Assembly: GCA_022606425.2 (NCBI GenBank) | Contig: JAHDVF020000903.1 | Span: forward strand, 496,001-560,000 | Direction: 5' to 3' | From: Lepidostoma basale | Lineage: Eukaryota; Arthropoda; Insecta; Trichoptera; Lepidostomatidae | Length of the DNA: 64,000 nt | Part shown: one piece after another, positions 10,417 through 20,990 of the stretch | Position numbering within the stretch: position 1 is the first letter of the stretch | Layout: each line of letters opens with the position of its first letter | Position numbers and translations under genes: made by a program | The notes under the pieces: generated by a model | Seen by the model: the letters and a program-made list of their open reading frames with translations, nothing else | Databases searched by the model: none | Told to the model about the DNA's origin: nothing

Positions 10417-10959
10417 GGCGATACTTGTTAATCCCCAAAAATATAATAATAATTAGAGATTACGAACGTTTTCTATTACGAGTATATTAATAACTAATTA
10501 TAAACGTTTTAAAATTTCAAATTATTTTTCAAATCATTCCATTATTCAAAATTCTAAGTATTCGTGTAAAAATTTTTGATTCACACAGTTTGAATTATAT
10601 GGTTATTAAATCTATTTGGCAAATTGGAAAAAAATCCATTATAAAACACATATAAATACATAACATTTTTATCATTCCCAGATTAGTTTCATCTTATTAA
10701 GATATCATCAACTGAGTATTTATCACTTATTCTTCATCTTCGTATCAATAGCGAGCTAGTCTTGTACTTATCTTTCCAAGTTAACTTGCCATTCTGGTGA
10801 AAGGTTTGGTCGACTTTGTGTAATATCTCATCAATATATCGTAATATCTTTCTCAAGTTTAATATATTTTTTTTAATATAAAGCATATGACGTTTTGAAT
10901 GTAATTATTGCTTTTTAATGAAACATTTTATGTAATTAGTGATGTAAATCTTGTATATA
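10417..10959. other. AT-rich unassigned sequence
   Basis: No open frame, repeat end or structured element was recognised. Confidence 0.4.
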
Positions 10960-11070
10960 TAATACGAATGAAAACGTATTATATACTTTTTCCCTGATGG
11001 GAACATTTGATCCCATCAAATAAAAAATATATTTAAACTTTTAGATTATAGACGTTTTCATTTGTAATAA
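10960..11070. mobile_element. FB-A remnant with a replaced centre
   Basis: ATACGAATGAAAACG on the left and GACGTTTTCATTTGTAATAA on the right are the FB-A borders. The centre is an unrelated short palindrome around TGATGGGAACATTTGATCCC. This is a highly decayed copy. Confidence 0.5.
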
Positions 11071-11099
11071 TGATTCATTTCATTCATATTAATTTTAAC

Positions 11100-11340
11100 T
11101 CGTCCTCACGCGCTGCCCATGGCGGACTGATAATTTAAATCTTCTACGTTTTCACGTTTTACAATTGTCAACCGGCACAAATAAAATACAAAATCGATTA
11201 TTTCAAAATGACAAGTGAACGGTTATTCTGCCTTCTGAGAAGCTCGCGCTCTCCGCGTTGCTGGCCGTCGCTAGCGCCCGCAGCCCGCCCGCGCATCCGG
11301 GTTTATTGTGCCTCATCTGCACTATATTTATGTAAATATT
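11100..11340. other. GC-richer unique island
   Basis: The stretch around 11200-11310 is clearly GC-richer than its surroundings and matches no repeat in the window. An open frame across it resembles nothing I know. It could be conserved non-coding DNA, but that is inference from composition only. Confidence 0.3.
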
Positions 11341-11814
11341 CCATAATTTATATTCTCATTGAAGCGTTATCACATTCACGCGTTTCTATAAACCATAATG
11401 ACACTTTAATACTTTTGTGTTTTGGATGTAAATAAATTAAAGTAAAGCATTTCAATGGGGAATATTTTGACACATGAAATGAATCATTTCAACGCATATA
11501 CGAGTAGGTACATTTAAATCTAGTAAATAAAAATAAAATCGAGTATTTAAATTAAATTTTTAAAATAAACACACTCACTTTGTTGTAGTTAGACATTTTA
11601 AATTTATAAAGATAAAACAAAATAATATGCTTGGTATTTAATCATAGGATGGTTATTGCATTTAATGCGAATAAGTTAGTGAATCTTGGCTTTTATAATT
11701 AAAGCCATTATTCATCGTACAAAAAAAGATCTTCAATTCTAAAGTAGGTGTTTAAAAATCAAGTATAATAGTTATTTTTTTCAATTTTGGTATCTGTGAA
11801 ATGTTGATTTTAAA
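11341..11814. other. AT-rich unassigned sequence
   Basis: No recognisable genes or repeats. Confidence 0.4.
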
Positions 11815-12005
11815 ATACTAATGAAAACCTCAATTGTCTAGAAAATTAATTACATTTAATGGGAGGGACATGTTGCGCCTTGTTTGAACATGATCAAATA
11901 TGCCCTCGAAAGGAGTAATATGTCATTCACTTAAAATATAATAAAACGTATAAAAATATATTGAAAAAATAACGTTAAATATTTCAAAAGGGAGCTTTAC
12001 ATCAT
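11815..12005. mobile_element. Fold-back element FB-A, diverged
   Basis: Recognisable landmarks are AATGAAAACCTC, GGGAGGGACATGTTGCGCCT, AATATGTCATTCACTTAAAA, AATATAATAAAACG and GAGCTTTACATCAT, in the order of the FB-A arms. Many substitutions suggest an old copy. Confidence 0.7.
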
Positions 12006-12296
12006 AGAAACCGTTATTGATATACGTACACATTTTTATTATCTTTCAACATTATTTATTATTATTTCTGGTTATTATTCATTATTCATTATTATTTCTG
12101 GTTCTGATTTTGAAAATTTGGTTTGGTGCATGTGGTGCTCCCGTCAATTTGGAGAAATTTCGTGTATATGTTAACGGTTTTGGTCAATTTGACTGTTGCC
12201 GCACTTTATAATAGTTAATTGTAACACGTAATACGTTTGTACTGTTTTGATGTCAAAATTATACAAGTTTTTTCGTTTATATAAAGAATTTTGACA

Positions 12297-12766
12297 GGTG
12301 TAAAAATAAAATTTTCATTTGTTCCAATGACAATTTGAATAATTTCTTCAATATTCTTTTAAAGTTCTTGCTGGTGTTGGTTGGTTTTAAGTGCCTTATT
12401 ACTGTTAATAATAAAAAGGTGGATACGTGGAACATTAATTAAATCATATAATAGACAATATGTGCATCATCTAAAAAGAACATTTTGTGTTAAATTATTT
12501 TGTTATGTTATTTTATTTTATATCATTGTATTTTACATTAAGTGTTTCAGAATTATTTTGTGGATGTTGGAAGATTGAAGTGTGCGCGGGAGATGCCTAT
12601 TGGTGGCGATGAGGTTCGCAACCCATCACACCGCGTCTCCCGCTGGGCGAAAAGAGAAGGATGGAGTGCCGCATTGGTTAAAGTGTGACAGTCCATTCTT
12701 TCTGCCTACCCTTTCGGGGAGACGGCGTGATGGTTAGTTAGTTAGTTAGTTAGTTTTCAACATTAT
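12297..12766 (+). mobile_element. SINE-L: retroposon ending in a LINE-A tail, copy 1
   Basis: The body from TTTTCATTTGTTCCAATGAC through GTTCTTGCTGG to a GC-rich block (GCGGGAGA paired with TCTCCCGC) matches the copy at 40277-40816, and is almost identical over the last 180 bases. The end, TTTCTGCCTACCCTTTCGGG then GACGGCGTGATGG and (TTAG)n, is the LINE-A 3' terminus. No ORF is present. It looks like a non-autonomous retroposon mobilised by LINE-A. No convincing tRNA promoter boxes are visible, so its 5' origin is unknown. Confidence 0.8.
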
Positions 12767-12974
12767 TAAATTGCACATTTGTATTTATTATAATTATTCA
12801 TACATTTTTTAAAAATTATTTAGTAATAATTTGTTCTCATTCAAAAATTCACAATTCCATATTATTAAGACTGATAACTGGGTTAAGTACCGACCCTTAT
12901 GTATGAAAGAGAAGTATGGAACTTGTAAAATAAGGATCAAGACTATCAAGGTTTGAAAGATCTCACATCTGGGT

Positions 12975-13235
12975 CATATACTGCGTGGGGAAAAGTACCA
13001 CCTTCTCCAACTGATATTGAAGGTTAAAATTGAGGGACCCCGAGGGCCCGGTAAGAGACAAATGTCTTGGCTACGAAACGTGAGGGAGTGGACCGGCATC
13101 CGAAGTGTGGAGGAGCTGGTCCGAGCGGCGCAGGACAGGGACAAGTTCGTCGAGGTGATCGCCAACTTTGACCCGTTGGGAGGACCCGACAGGGCACTTG
13201 AAGAACATAAAGAAGAAAAGAAGGATGAATTTAGG
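12975..13235 (+). pseudogene. LINE-B: C-terminal remnant with GAA-type tail
   Basis: The frame reads EKYHLLQLILKVKIEG, RQMSWLRNVREWTGIRSVEE, then AAQDRDKFVEVIAN. The SWLRNxREWTG and F/VIAN endings are typical of insect endonuclease/reverse-transcriptase LINE C-termini. It is followed by GGACCCGACAGGGCA and an AAGAAGAAAAG tail. The copy at 23066-23240 shares frame, ending and tail. Only the C-terminal roughly 80 residues remain. Confidence 0.8.
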
Positions 13236-13329
13236 ATAAATGAGATATTTAAGATGAATACGTGCTTAATCTGTATATAAAAGACAGGAAATTTTGATAT
13301 AAAAACGAATGCAGTGCGAGTGAAAACGT

Positions 13330-13600
13330 TATTAACAAAATAGTGAAATGTTTAATAACATGGTTTGGACGCATGTAAAAAAGAAATGAATAAGATTGCT
13401 AATTAAAGTATACCTCAACAACGTAAATATTATAGAAAAAATGTATATAGGTAGATCAAAGAAAACGTGGCACGATCAAATCAAACTTGAATGTCAGAAA
13501 AGTGAAGTGTCAGTGAAATTGAGGTGTGCGTGCATAACACGATGCGAATCTAATGGCAAAAGAAGTATCTTCGTTAGTTAGTGGTCAGTTAGTAAGCTAA
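13330..13600 (+). pseudogene. LINE-A 3' fragment
   Basis: LINE-A landmarks appear in order on the plus strand: a diverged W-F-G segment near 13350, AAAACGTGGCACGATCAAAT, GTGTGCGTGCATAACACGAT, and a GTTAGTTAGT-like end near 13570-13590. The final tail block (CTGCCTACCC) is absent. Frameshifts and stops are frequent. Confidence 0.7.
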
Positions 13601-14255
13601 ATAATTATGTGGGAGATAAAAAATAATGAGTTCTAGTTTATATTATGAGTTAGAGTACATATATATTTTTTTAATATTTAGCAAGAGCGACTTCCTACTT
13701 GGGTTTGTTCCTAAGTATTTTTCATTTATATATAAATAAAAACATTCAACACAGATATCAGTAGATCGCAGAAATTTGTAATTAAAGGCTTCAGAAATCT
13801 ATGTCATCCAAGTTATGAGTACGTATCCTTCTTGAGCAACATATAAAAACCTTTTTTTAAATATAATTTGCTGCCGTCAAATCTTTCGAGAGAATGTCGT
13901 TCAAAAATGACCATTAAGTGCTAATCGCATAGCAATAACTTAACATTATTTTTCTGGTGCTAATTACCGCGACAGAAAATATTAAGCAGGCGAAGGCCAC
14001 AATATGATTTCTTTACATGGAAATCTGCAAAATAAATTAAATCACTTTGTAGCAGATCTTCTGAAATAGGTTCTAGGTGCGTATGCGAAATACAACATTC
14101 CACGCATTCGTACATACTGATACTTTGATAAAATGAAATTCTTTTACGTGTATGATGGTATGTAGCAGTTGCTGTCTGATAAACACTAATACAAATTAAT
14201 AGATTTTTTTCATTTCTACATAATACTCGTATATTAAAACAGAGTATACTCAAGA
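13601..14255. other. AT-rich unassigned sequence
   Basis: The minus-strand open frame at 13960-14253 has no recognisable similarity. No repeat ends seen. Confidence 0.4.
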
Positions 14256-14261
14256 AGTGTG

Positions 14262-14468
14262 AGTGGAACGAGAAGTCGTGGAAGACTTAATCAAATACTG
14301 AAAGGCGGCCACATTCGAAGTCGGTAAAATCGACGAACGTGCATATTACAATGTTTAAATGTGGAGGAAGCAAGAGAGGTATGTCAGGACAGAACGGTAT
14401 GGCGATCCATTATCTATGTCTACCCCTCCGGGGGGACGGCGTGATGGTTAGTTAGTTTGTTAGTTTTA
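14262..14468 (+). mobile_element. LINE-A 3' end with TTAG tail
   Basis: LINE-A sequence from AGTCGTGGAAGACTTAATCA through TGGAGGAAGCAAGAGAGGTA and GTCAGGACAGAACGGTATGG to the terminal GACGGCGTGATGGTTAGTTA. This is a short 5'-truncated copy with an intact 3' end. Confidence 0.85.
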
Positions 14469-14804
14469 ATGTATCTAAATTTCATCCGTAAGTATGGAAA
14501 TTATTATAATTGGTAGGAGAACTGAAGTCTTGACTCCTAACCTAAAGACATAAGAACTCGTACAACATTATACGCTTTTTTTATTAATTAAAACAATTTT
14601 TTTAGAGTGTTTTGACTTTTAGTTTATTCAATCTTCATCATCGGAAGACAATGTAAACGATAGTTTTTCAAACGTGTGTGAGTTTTGATGAGTGATTACC
14701 ATCATCATCAATAGCGATACAACCTATCCTCATTGCTTACTTAGGCTTATTAGCAGGAGCTACCAGCTTTAATGATCATAAGAGAGCAGAATATATCAAA
14801 CTAA

Positions 14805-15100
14805 TTGCAACTCGTGAAATATTCACGGAAGTAAAAAATTTCTACCCTTTAAAAACTAGATTCACTGTACAATCGTAATTTGTAATAAGTCGCGATAAAA
14901 TTTCACAATTAACAACACCACATTGTTTTTCTTTTGTTTTATACACTTCTTTTATACAGCAATAATAAGAACAAAATTCAAAATTAGATTCAGAATCAGA
15001 ACAAATTTCAAAGAAATATTCCTTTCGCTCTCTGTATTCAATATATGATCGTGCTCTTTCTTTATGACATCCGGTTTTTCGTCGTTGTGTGTTTTAATAT
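14805..15100. repeat. Interspersed repeat W, copy 1
   Basis: It begins TTGCAACTCGTGAAATATTC with a small hairpin (CGTGAA/TTCACG), followed by TTTCTACCCTTTAAAAACTA and TTCACTGTACAATCGTAATT. Further similarity extends to the CTCTTTCTTTATGACATCCG region. Two other copies in the same orientation lie at 27.6 and 43.3 kb. It is non-coding and its class is unknown. Confidence 0.75.
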
Positions 15101-16420
15101 TCAATTAAAAATTACTAAAAAAATATTTGATCATTGAAATACTCGTATATTTTTATACTTTTATCATCGGCAGTAGTCTATAAATATTTTATATCGTTAT
15201 AAAACCTTTGAAACATATAGAGTAAAAATAACTTGATAGTGAAAAAACATAAAAAAATAAATTACAAAAAATCACGATTAGAATTCCAAAGCTCAAAAAG
15301 CCTCAACAAATAATAAACTATAAAAAAAAAAATATTTTGGGAAATGTAAAAAATACGAAAGTCTTTTCAAGTGTGTTTTACGATTTTGTGATAAATCTGG
15401 GCCAATTTGTGTGTCTATGATAAAATTCACGACCATTTAAACCGCACATCCAGTACGGACAATTTCATTTATATTATTTTTGAAAAATATATAAATATTT
15501 AAACGGTAATATTATTATACATATGGCAAAAACTCAAATGAAGCAAATTATCCTTAAATAAAATAACACAACAAAAATTGACAACGTTGACGGATTCATA
15601 ATTCAGCAATTTGTCAATAAAACTATATTCTAGCCCTCACCGCAACATTATATTGGCCTACCATATCGGTTATGATATCTTGGCTTGCTGTCATATTATA
15701 AATAAATTTGCTCATATAAGGCAAGTATCACGCAACAAATATTCTTTTGCATTAATGTGTACGCATTAACAGTGTTTATGGAAGTGGGTGTTACATAGTA
15801 GAATGTGGAATTTTGAAAGATTCCTTTTTATAAGATTTGGTCCGTAATTAGTATCTCTGGTACATATACTTAAATTATGTTAGATGTAATGTATTTTGTA
15901 AATATGTGTTTTTATGTTTTTCTGACATTTAACCATTATTGTGCGGCTGACTATATTTGCAGCACATGCGTGAATGTATCTAATAGACTTTTTTATATAA
16001 GTTCCTTACTACTGTAATAAATTATGCGTAACAATATTACGAATCTGTCTGAGCTGAAAATGTAGGCAGCCGGAGGTCGAGATAATTTTTATTTACTGCA
16101 ATTGAAGCCAGCCGTACAAAGGGGGTTAAAATTAGAATTGTATATAAATAATTTAAAGTTGCCTTACGAACATATATAATATTAGTTAGTTAATAATCAT
16201 TACATAAGGATTTTATTTCTAAAATTTTTTTTTTTTTTTTGTTTGTTAAATTATTACAAAATTTTTCAAATTGAAACTTATACTTTTTTTAATTCCTTGA
16301 ATCAATATAATAATTATACTAGATTAGATAAAACATTCGGTTGCTATTTCATATGGGAAATAGCAAATCCTTCTATGGGTACATATTTGAAAAGTTCGCA
16401 ATCAAAAAAATAATAATATA
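15101..16420. other. Long AT-rich stretch without recognisable content
   Basis: About 1.3 kb of AT-rich DNA with several homopolymer runs. Nothing recognisable was seen on either strand. Confidence 0.45.
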
Positions 16421-16692
16421 TAATTAATACGAATGAAAACATATGTTTTTTAGAAGTTTTATTATATTTTATGGGAATGACATGTTTCGCGCTTATAAGG
16501 CATTATTAAATGCCTATTTCATAATTAAAAGGCATTATCTAATACATATTTAATAACATTTGATAATGCCTTAGAAGGGCGAAACATGTAATTTCCATAA
16601 AATATGATAAACTTCTAGAAAACTGACGTTTTCATTCGTATTAATTAGTTTATATGGAGTTTTACATCATTGTTCAAGAAATAATAAATAAT
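16421..16692. mobile_element. Fold-back element FB-A, long complete copy
   Basis: The left arm runs from AATTAATACGAATGAAAACA, with the inner ATGACATGTTTCGCGCTTAT. The centre contains extra inverted copies of AGGCATTAT. The right arm has TTTGATAATGCCTTAGAAGG followed by GCGAAACATGTAATTTCC, and the outer end is ATGGAGTTTTACATCATTGT plus TCAAGAAATAATAAATAATA. It shows the core GAT-A-ATGCC hairpin GGC-GAAAC. Confidence 0.88.
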
Positions 16693-17620
16693 AATATATG
16701 TTTTAAAAAGAAATGTTCTTTTTTGTTGATTCTTTACTAAAAATCAAAACTAGCCTATACGTAATCAATTAAAAAAAGTGGAAAAATAAACAAAGGAGCG
16801 ATTGTTTAAAAAAATCATAGAAGTTATATGTAATATTATAATCATATAACTAAAATATAAGATTTTATTTTTTATGCAAGAAAGTATTTCCTTCAGTAGA
16901 TGCAATTTCATAAAATTATTATCAAGTTATACATATGAGAAAGAGTTAAATAAAATATAAAATTTACAAAAAAAAGTTACAGTGTGTTTGAAGGCTTAAT
17001 TGTCAATATAAATGCCCGTGTCGTAGAATACCCAATGGAGTCTTTAGAAAATCACAATTTATTTATTGATTAGGTCTGATGACTGCGTATTTTGTATTGT
17101 TTTTATGTTGAATTCCGCAGCAAAATTTGCACATTCTCCCAATAGCACTGGCGGCTGTGACGTCAGCTGGCGCCCGATTTCTCCTAGGAAGCTATTCCAC
17201 TTATCATAAGAATTTGACGGCAGCGTACAAGGACAGAGGCAAATTTGGACCACTATTGTTAAGTTACGACTAATTAATTGCCTGGTTGCAAGACGACTTA
17301 TTCCAATAATTGATTGTAAATTGCTTAAAATTTCACCTTAATAATAAAAGACAGTTTCACGGAAAAACTATTTAATTCATATTTGTTTTATTATATCTAT
17401 TATATATAAAGCTTTAAGCTGTGGTAGTCCAGAAGAATATCAGTTATTTTTTTTTTTGAGAGACCACATAACGAATCGCGTGATTTTAAGTAGAATCGAA
17501 GAAGAAAGGCAACTTATTATAACCATCTCAGAGAGACTGTAATTCTGAAACATAGTTATAATGTACCAGTACCTACTTTAAATACGGATTAGTCTAACTG
17601 TAAAGACATTTAAAGATTAA
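16693..17620. other. Unassigned sequence
   Basis: AT-rich, with a short GC-richer stretch at 17090-17250. That stretch gives a minus-strand open frame with no recognisable similarity. Confidence 0.4.
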
Positions 17621-17624
17621 TAGA

Positions 17625-17980
17625 AAAAAACAGACGTTTTCATTCGTGTAACTAATAAATACAAATGAGAACAGCTGTTTTCTAGAAGTTTTATTTTATT
17701 TATTGCTTCTCGAACAAAGATGTAAAACTCCATATTAAATAATTAATATGAATGAAAACGTCTGTCTTCTAGGAGTTGTATTATATTTTAGATGGAATGA
17801 CATGTTTCTCCCTTCTAAGCATTATCAAATGTGGTAATGTTTTTGATAATCACATTTGATAATGCCTTAGAAGGGCGAGACATGTCATTCCATCTAAAAT
17901 ATAATAATACTCTTAGAAGACAAACGTTTTCATTCATATTAATTTATTTTATGGGAATGACATGGTTCGCCTTGCTTTAA
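17625..17980. mobile_element. Cluster of FB-A fold-backs
   Basis: The order is a right end (AGACGTTTTCATTCGTG), a short left arm (GCTGTTTTCTAGAAGTTTTA), one full palindrome from the inverse outer end AAGATGTAAAACTCCATATT to TTTTCATTCATATTAATTTA, then another inner fragment (ATGGGAATGACATGGTTCGC). In the full copy both inner motifs survive: TCTCCCTTCTAAG on the left and CCTTAGAAGGGCGAGACATG on the right. This is FB-A inserted into or beside FB-A. Confidence 0.85.
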
Positions 17981-18435
17981 TTTTTGAAAACATTGAATAT
18001 TTGTAAAAGTATGATTCTGTCATTTTTTTACGTATTCAACATAAATATTTTTTTAAAAAATTCTTGTAAATTTATTAGATAATTATATTCTGATTCGCTC
18101 CTGCTTGCATCCCTTAATAATTCTCTTTCCTAATGAATACATCACGGGTGGCCGAAGACTCTCTTCCACGAATAACCTCACAATGAGATGCTGGCCCCTG
18201 AAGATGACATGAATTCCGATTTTATTAATTAGTATAAATACAATAAGGCAGAGGGCGGCTACTAAATTTCAAGTAAATTGTTCGCTTTCGTATGCGGTGT
18301 CGGGGGCCGGGTGGACAGAAAACACTTCATACCTGTCATCAAAATTGACAATATTCGTTTAATAAAAATAATAATTTATACTTTTTATTATTCGCTTATT
18401 GTTCATTGAACTATCATAGATGTAAAAGTAATATT

Positions 18436-18655
18436 TGATAAACTTAAAGTGTTAACACTGTAGAAACCCATAAAGATGAATTTATTTACCAATTAAAAGT
18501 ATATTTTTTTCCACTGTTTGGTTAATTTTTCTGGGCATATTTCGAAGGTTTTAAGCCTTCACCATCTAAAAAACTATGGTGAAAAATTGAAACTATCGAA
18601 ACATATCAAGACTAATTAACAATGATGTGAAAAAAAAGTGTGTTTACTCATAAAT
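18436..18655. mobile_element. Fold-back element FB-F, diverged copy
   Basis: It shares GATAAACTTAAAGTGTTAAC with the FB-F copies at 28.99 and 53.76 kb. A hairpin AAGGTTTTAAGCCTT lies beside CATATTTCG (minus strand CGAAATATG), and a later TCGAAACATATC mirrors it. The arms are eroded. Confidence 0.65.
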
Positions 18656-18894
18656 AAATCTGTAAATTGATTTTTTGATTTTCACGCTAATTAAAATAGT
18701 TAATTATTTTACTTCTTCTTTGTTACTTTGTGTTATGGATTTACATTTAAATTTTTTATTGACATTGTATTTTCACAGTTTTTTTGCACTTTTCTAGTGG
18801 TTTAAATTACAACATTGAGGAAGAGCGTCTGTGGCCCGAAACGTATTTTTGAAAAAAAGCAAAAAAAAAAATTTCAACATTTTTTTCAATTTTT

Positions 18895-19165
18895 CTATCC
18901 ATCATCAGACGTCTATCATCCACTGCTGAATGTAGATCTCTCACAAAGCACGCCACCGCTCACTATCCATAGCGGCTTCCATCCATCCATGTCTAGCAAT
19001 CCTCTTCAGATCGTTGTTCCAGCGGGCAAGTGGACGTCCAGCTCTGCGGCGTCCTGTCTTCACTCCAGAACCCGTCTCCCCCATCGGCCGTCGGTTCTCC
19101 GACAGACATGGCCAACCCATCGCCACTTCAGCCCGCCCATCCTCAAAGCCATTTTTCTATACTTA
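18895..19165 (-). pseudogene. LINE-G: C-terminal remnant, frameshifted
   Basis: Minus-strand frames give GGLKWRWVGHVCRRTDGRWG followed, after a frameshift near 19060-19120, by KTGRRRAGRPLARWNNDLKR and WMEAAMDSERW. This is the standard KWQWAGH, RRTD, GRPxxRWxDDL order of LINE-G ends. A run of T precedes it on the plus strand. No catalytic domain remains. Confidence 0.8.
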
Positions 19166-19369
19166 CAATCAATTCTTGCAGATGAATGAGTGATAGAAAT
19201 GTAATATTTTAGGGTATTGTTTGAGTTGACTTGACAGTTTCCATATATAGTCATACTTTGAAAAGATTCTTGAATCGCTTCCTGGCGCTGAGTATTGGAA
19301 ATTTCATTCATTTATACAAATAAGTGGAGCAACAATAATTTAATAGAGCCAATAAATATCTCTCGATTG

Positions 19370-19960
19370 ATGTTTTTACCGATCGCCCATCTTTCGGACC
19401 ACCGATCATCGCTACATCGCGGACCCATAAATTCCGGCAGTATCTAGTTTTTGTGACGCGCCTATGGACCGCCGCGGCTGCCAGGGCTTCTCCCAGCGCC
19501 GGCCTAAGCTAACTCGCCCACTTAGCCAAAAGCACCGTCTCATTTAATTATAATCGTAATTCTTATAATCATTTGATGCGGGGTTTTCGCGAGGTGGTCG
19601 GACCGCTCCAGTGGCGCAGGCGCGGCCCGCGGATGAAATATCAATTTCCACGATACCCCCTTGTACTCAGTTGTGATTCTTTGTCGCTTTTGGAATTTAT
19701 CGGAGGTAAATCATAAAAAAATATTGTCGGCCGGAATCAAAGTAGCGTCCGTCCGGCACCGGACTTTTTATTATTTTTTGACATTTCATCCTGCAAGTAG
19801 TGGCACTAAATTATACCGGGGCATACTGCCGCAATCCCGGGAACAAAATCGGATCGTTAAATTTAGATATAAAATGAGGGCAATTAAATCTTTTAATGGC
19901 TGCATTGAAATCAAAATGATTTGGTTAGCAAGCCGTGATTTGAGAATGCTCCCACAGTTT
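19370..19960. other. GC-richer unique island
   Basis: About 600 bases with clearly higher GC than surroundings, no similarity to any repeat in the window, and no recognisable protein. The open frame at 19661-19966 is unlike any family I know. It could be a conserved regulatory block, a non-coding exon, or chance. Composition is the only evidence. Confidence 0.35.
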
Positions 19961-20690
19961 AACTAGTCATTCATTAAATCGTCTATAAGCCATGATACAC
20001 ATAAAGATTTAGATCAATATTTTATTACGTGCTCACAAATTTTGCATTTACCATAATAAAACTAAGCAAGACATATGTGTTTTAAGTAATATCGAAACTC
20101 ATTTAACAAACTAATAATAATTATGCGTTTACAATGAACTCCTTATTTTATTACTTCATTAACAGCATCTAATAAGAGTATAATGATACGGTAGAATTTA
20201 AACAGATCATCGATATTTGGAGGTTAGCAAGTTAATTATTTTAGACAAGGCGTTTATACTTCAAAGCTTTTAAAAATAAATTTGAATACTGTTTTACAAC
20301 TCTATATGTTAAAATGTATTATATCTTTTACATCGGAATAACACTCTCATCGTTCTCGGTGTTAATCGTATAAGTTAGTTATCAGTACCTAAGGCTCGGA
20401 ATTGATATAAAAAGCATATTTTTTCCTGGGCTTCGCTTTCAAAAAGACGCCGTTTCTTTTTGTTTTGAGATCTATTTTCCCCCCATTTAGCCCTTGTTAT
20501 TAGGGAATATAAAAGCATATTTCAGTGTTTAGCGAAAATATATGAATATTTCAAGGTTCTCGGAGTGAGAGCAATTAAATGACATATTTTTGTCCGTATT
20601 GTATGTAGTCTCCATTTTGAACTTGTTGCTGTTGGGGCAAGGTAAACTGGACATAACCGAGAAGATACGCACCCTGATATGAGACAGCAG
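19961..20690. other. AT-rich unassigned sequence
   Basis: No element ends recognised. The last 100 bases could be diverged upstream sequence of the transposase-like fragment that follows. Confidence 0.35.
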
Positions 20691-20695
20691 CCTAT

Positions 20696-20990
20696 ATGTT
20701 AAAAGCTAGAGACTATTTGAAGGTGTTTTATACTAAAATGATTTACGTTATATGTTTAGCAGCCCACGGGGTGCACAGGGTTGCTGAAAAAGTACAAAAA
20801 TGTTCGCCTGTCGTGAACAATCTAATTTCAGCGACAAAAAAAATATTCGTGAAAGATCCTAGTGTCGTGACGGTTTACAAGTAATTGATGCCCCAAATGC
20901 CTCTTCTACCTGAGCCAATTGTCGTCATTGAAGTAATCAAAAAAAAAAATCCATCCTGCTAAAAGAAAGTGTGGATGGCGCCATCAATGA
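20696..20990 (+). pseudogene. hAT-like transposase fragment (DUF659-type region), decayed
   Basis: The frame reads LKVFYTKMIYVICLAAHGVH, RVAEKVQKCSPVVNNLISAT, then KKIFVKDPSVVTVYK and a stop. It continues in the same frame as MPQMPLLPEPIV. The string CLAHGLHRVAE, then NELISxxKKIFxKAPxR, then P-LPPEP is one I associate with hAT/BED-derived proteins of the CGGBP1-like or DUF659 type. About 80 residues are recognisable, with one internal stop. No flanking inverted repeats are visible. Family recall only, so treat as probable. Confidence 0.55.

Noticed and set aside
17625..17980. CRISPR-like array of repeated palindromes
   Set aside because: Repeats are long, diverged and nested rather than short, regular and spaced. 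They are FB-A transposable elements in a eukaryotic genome.
19661..19966. 101-codon open frame as a host gene
   Set aside because: No recognisable domain and no splice or start context that stands out. Chance open frames of this length are expected in 64 kb.
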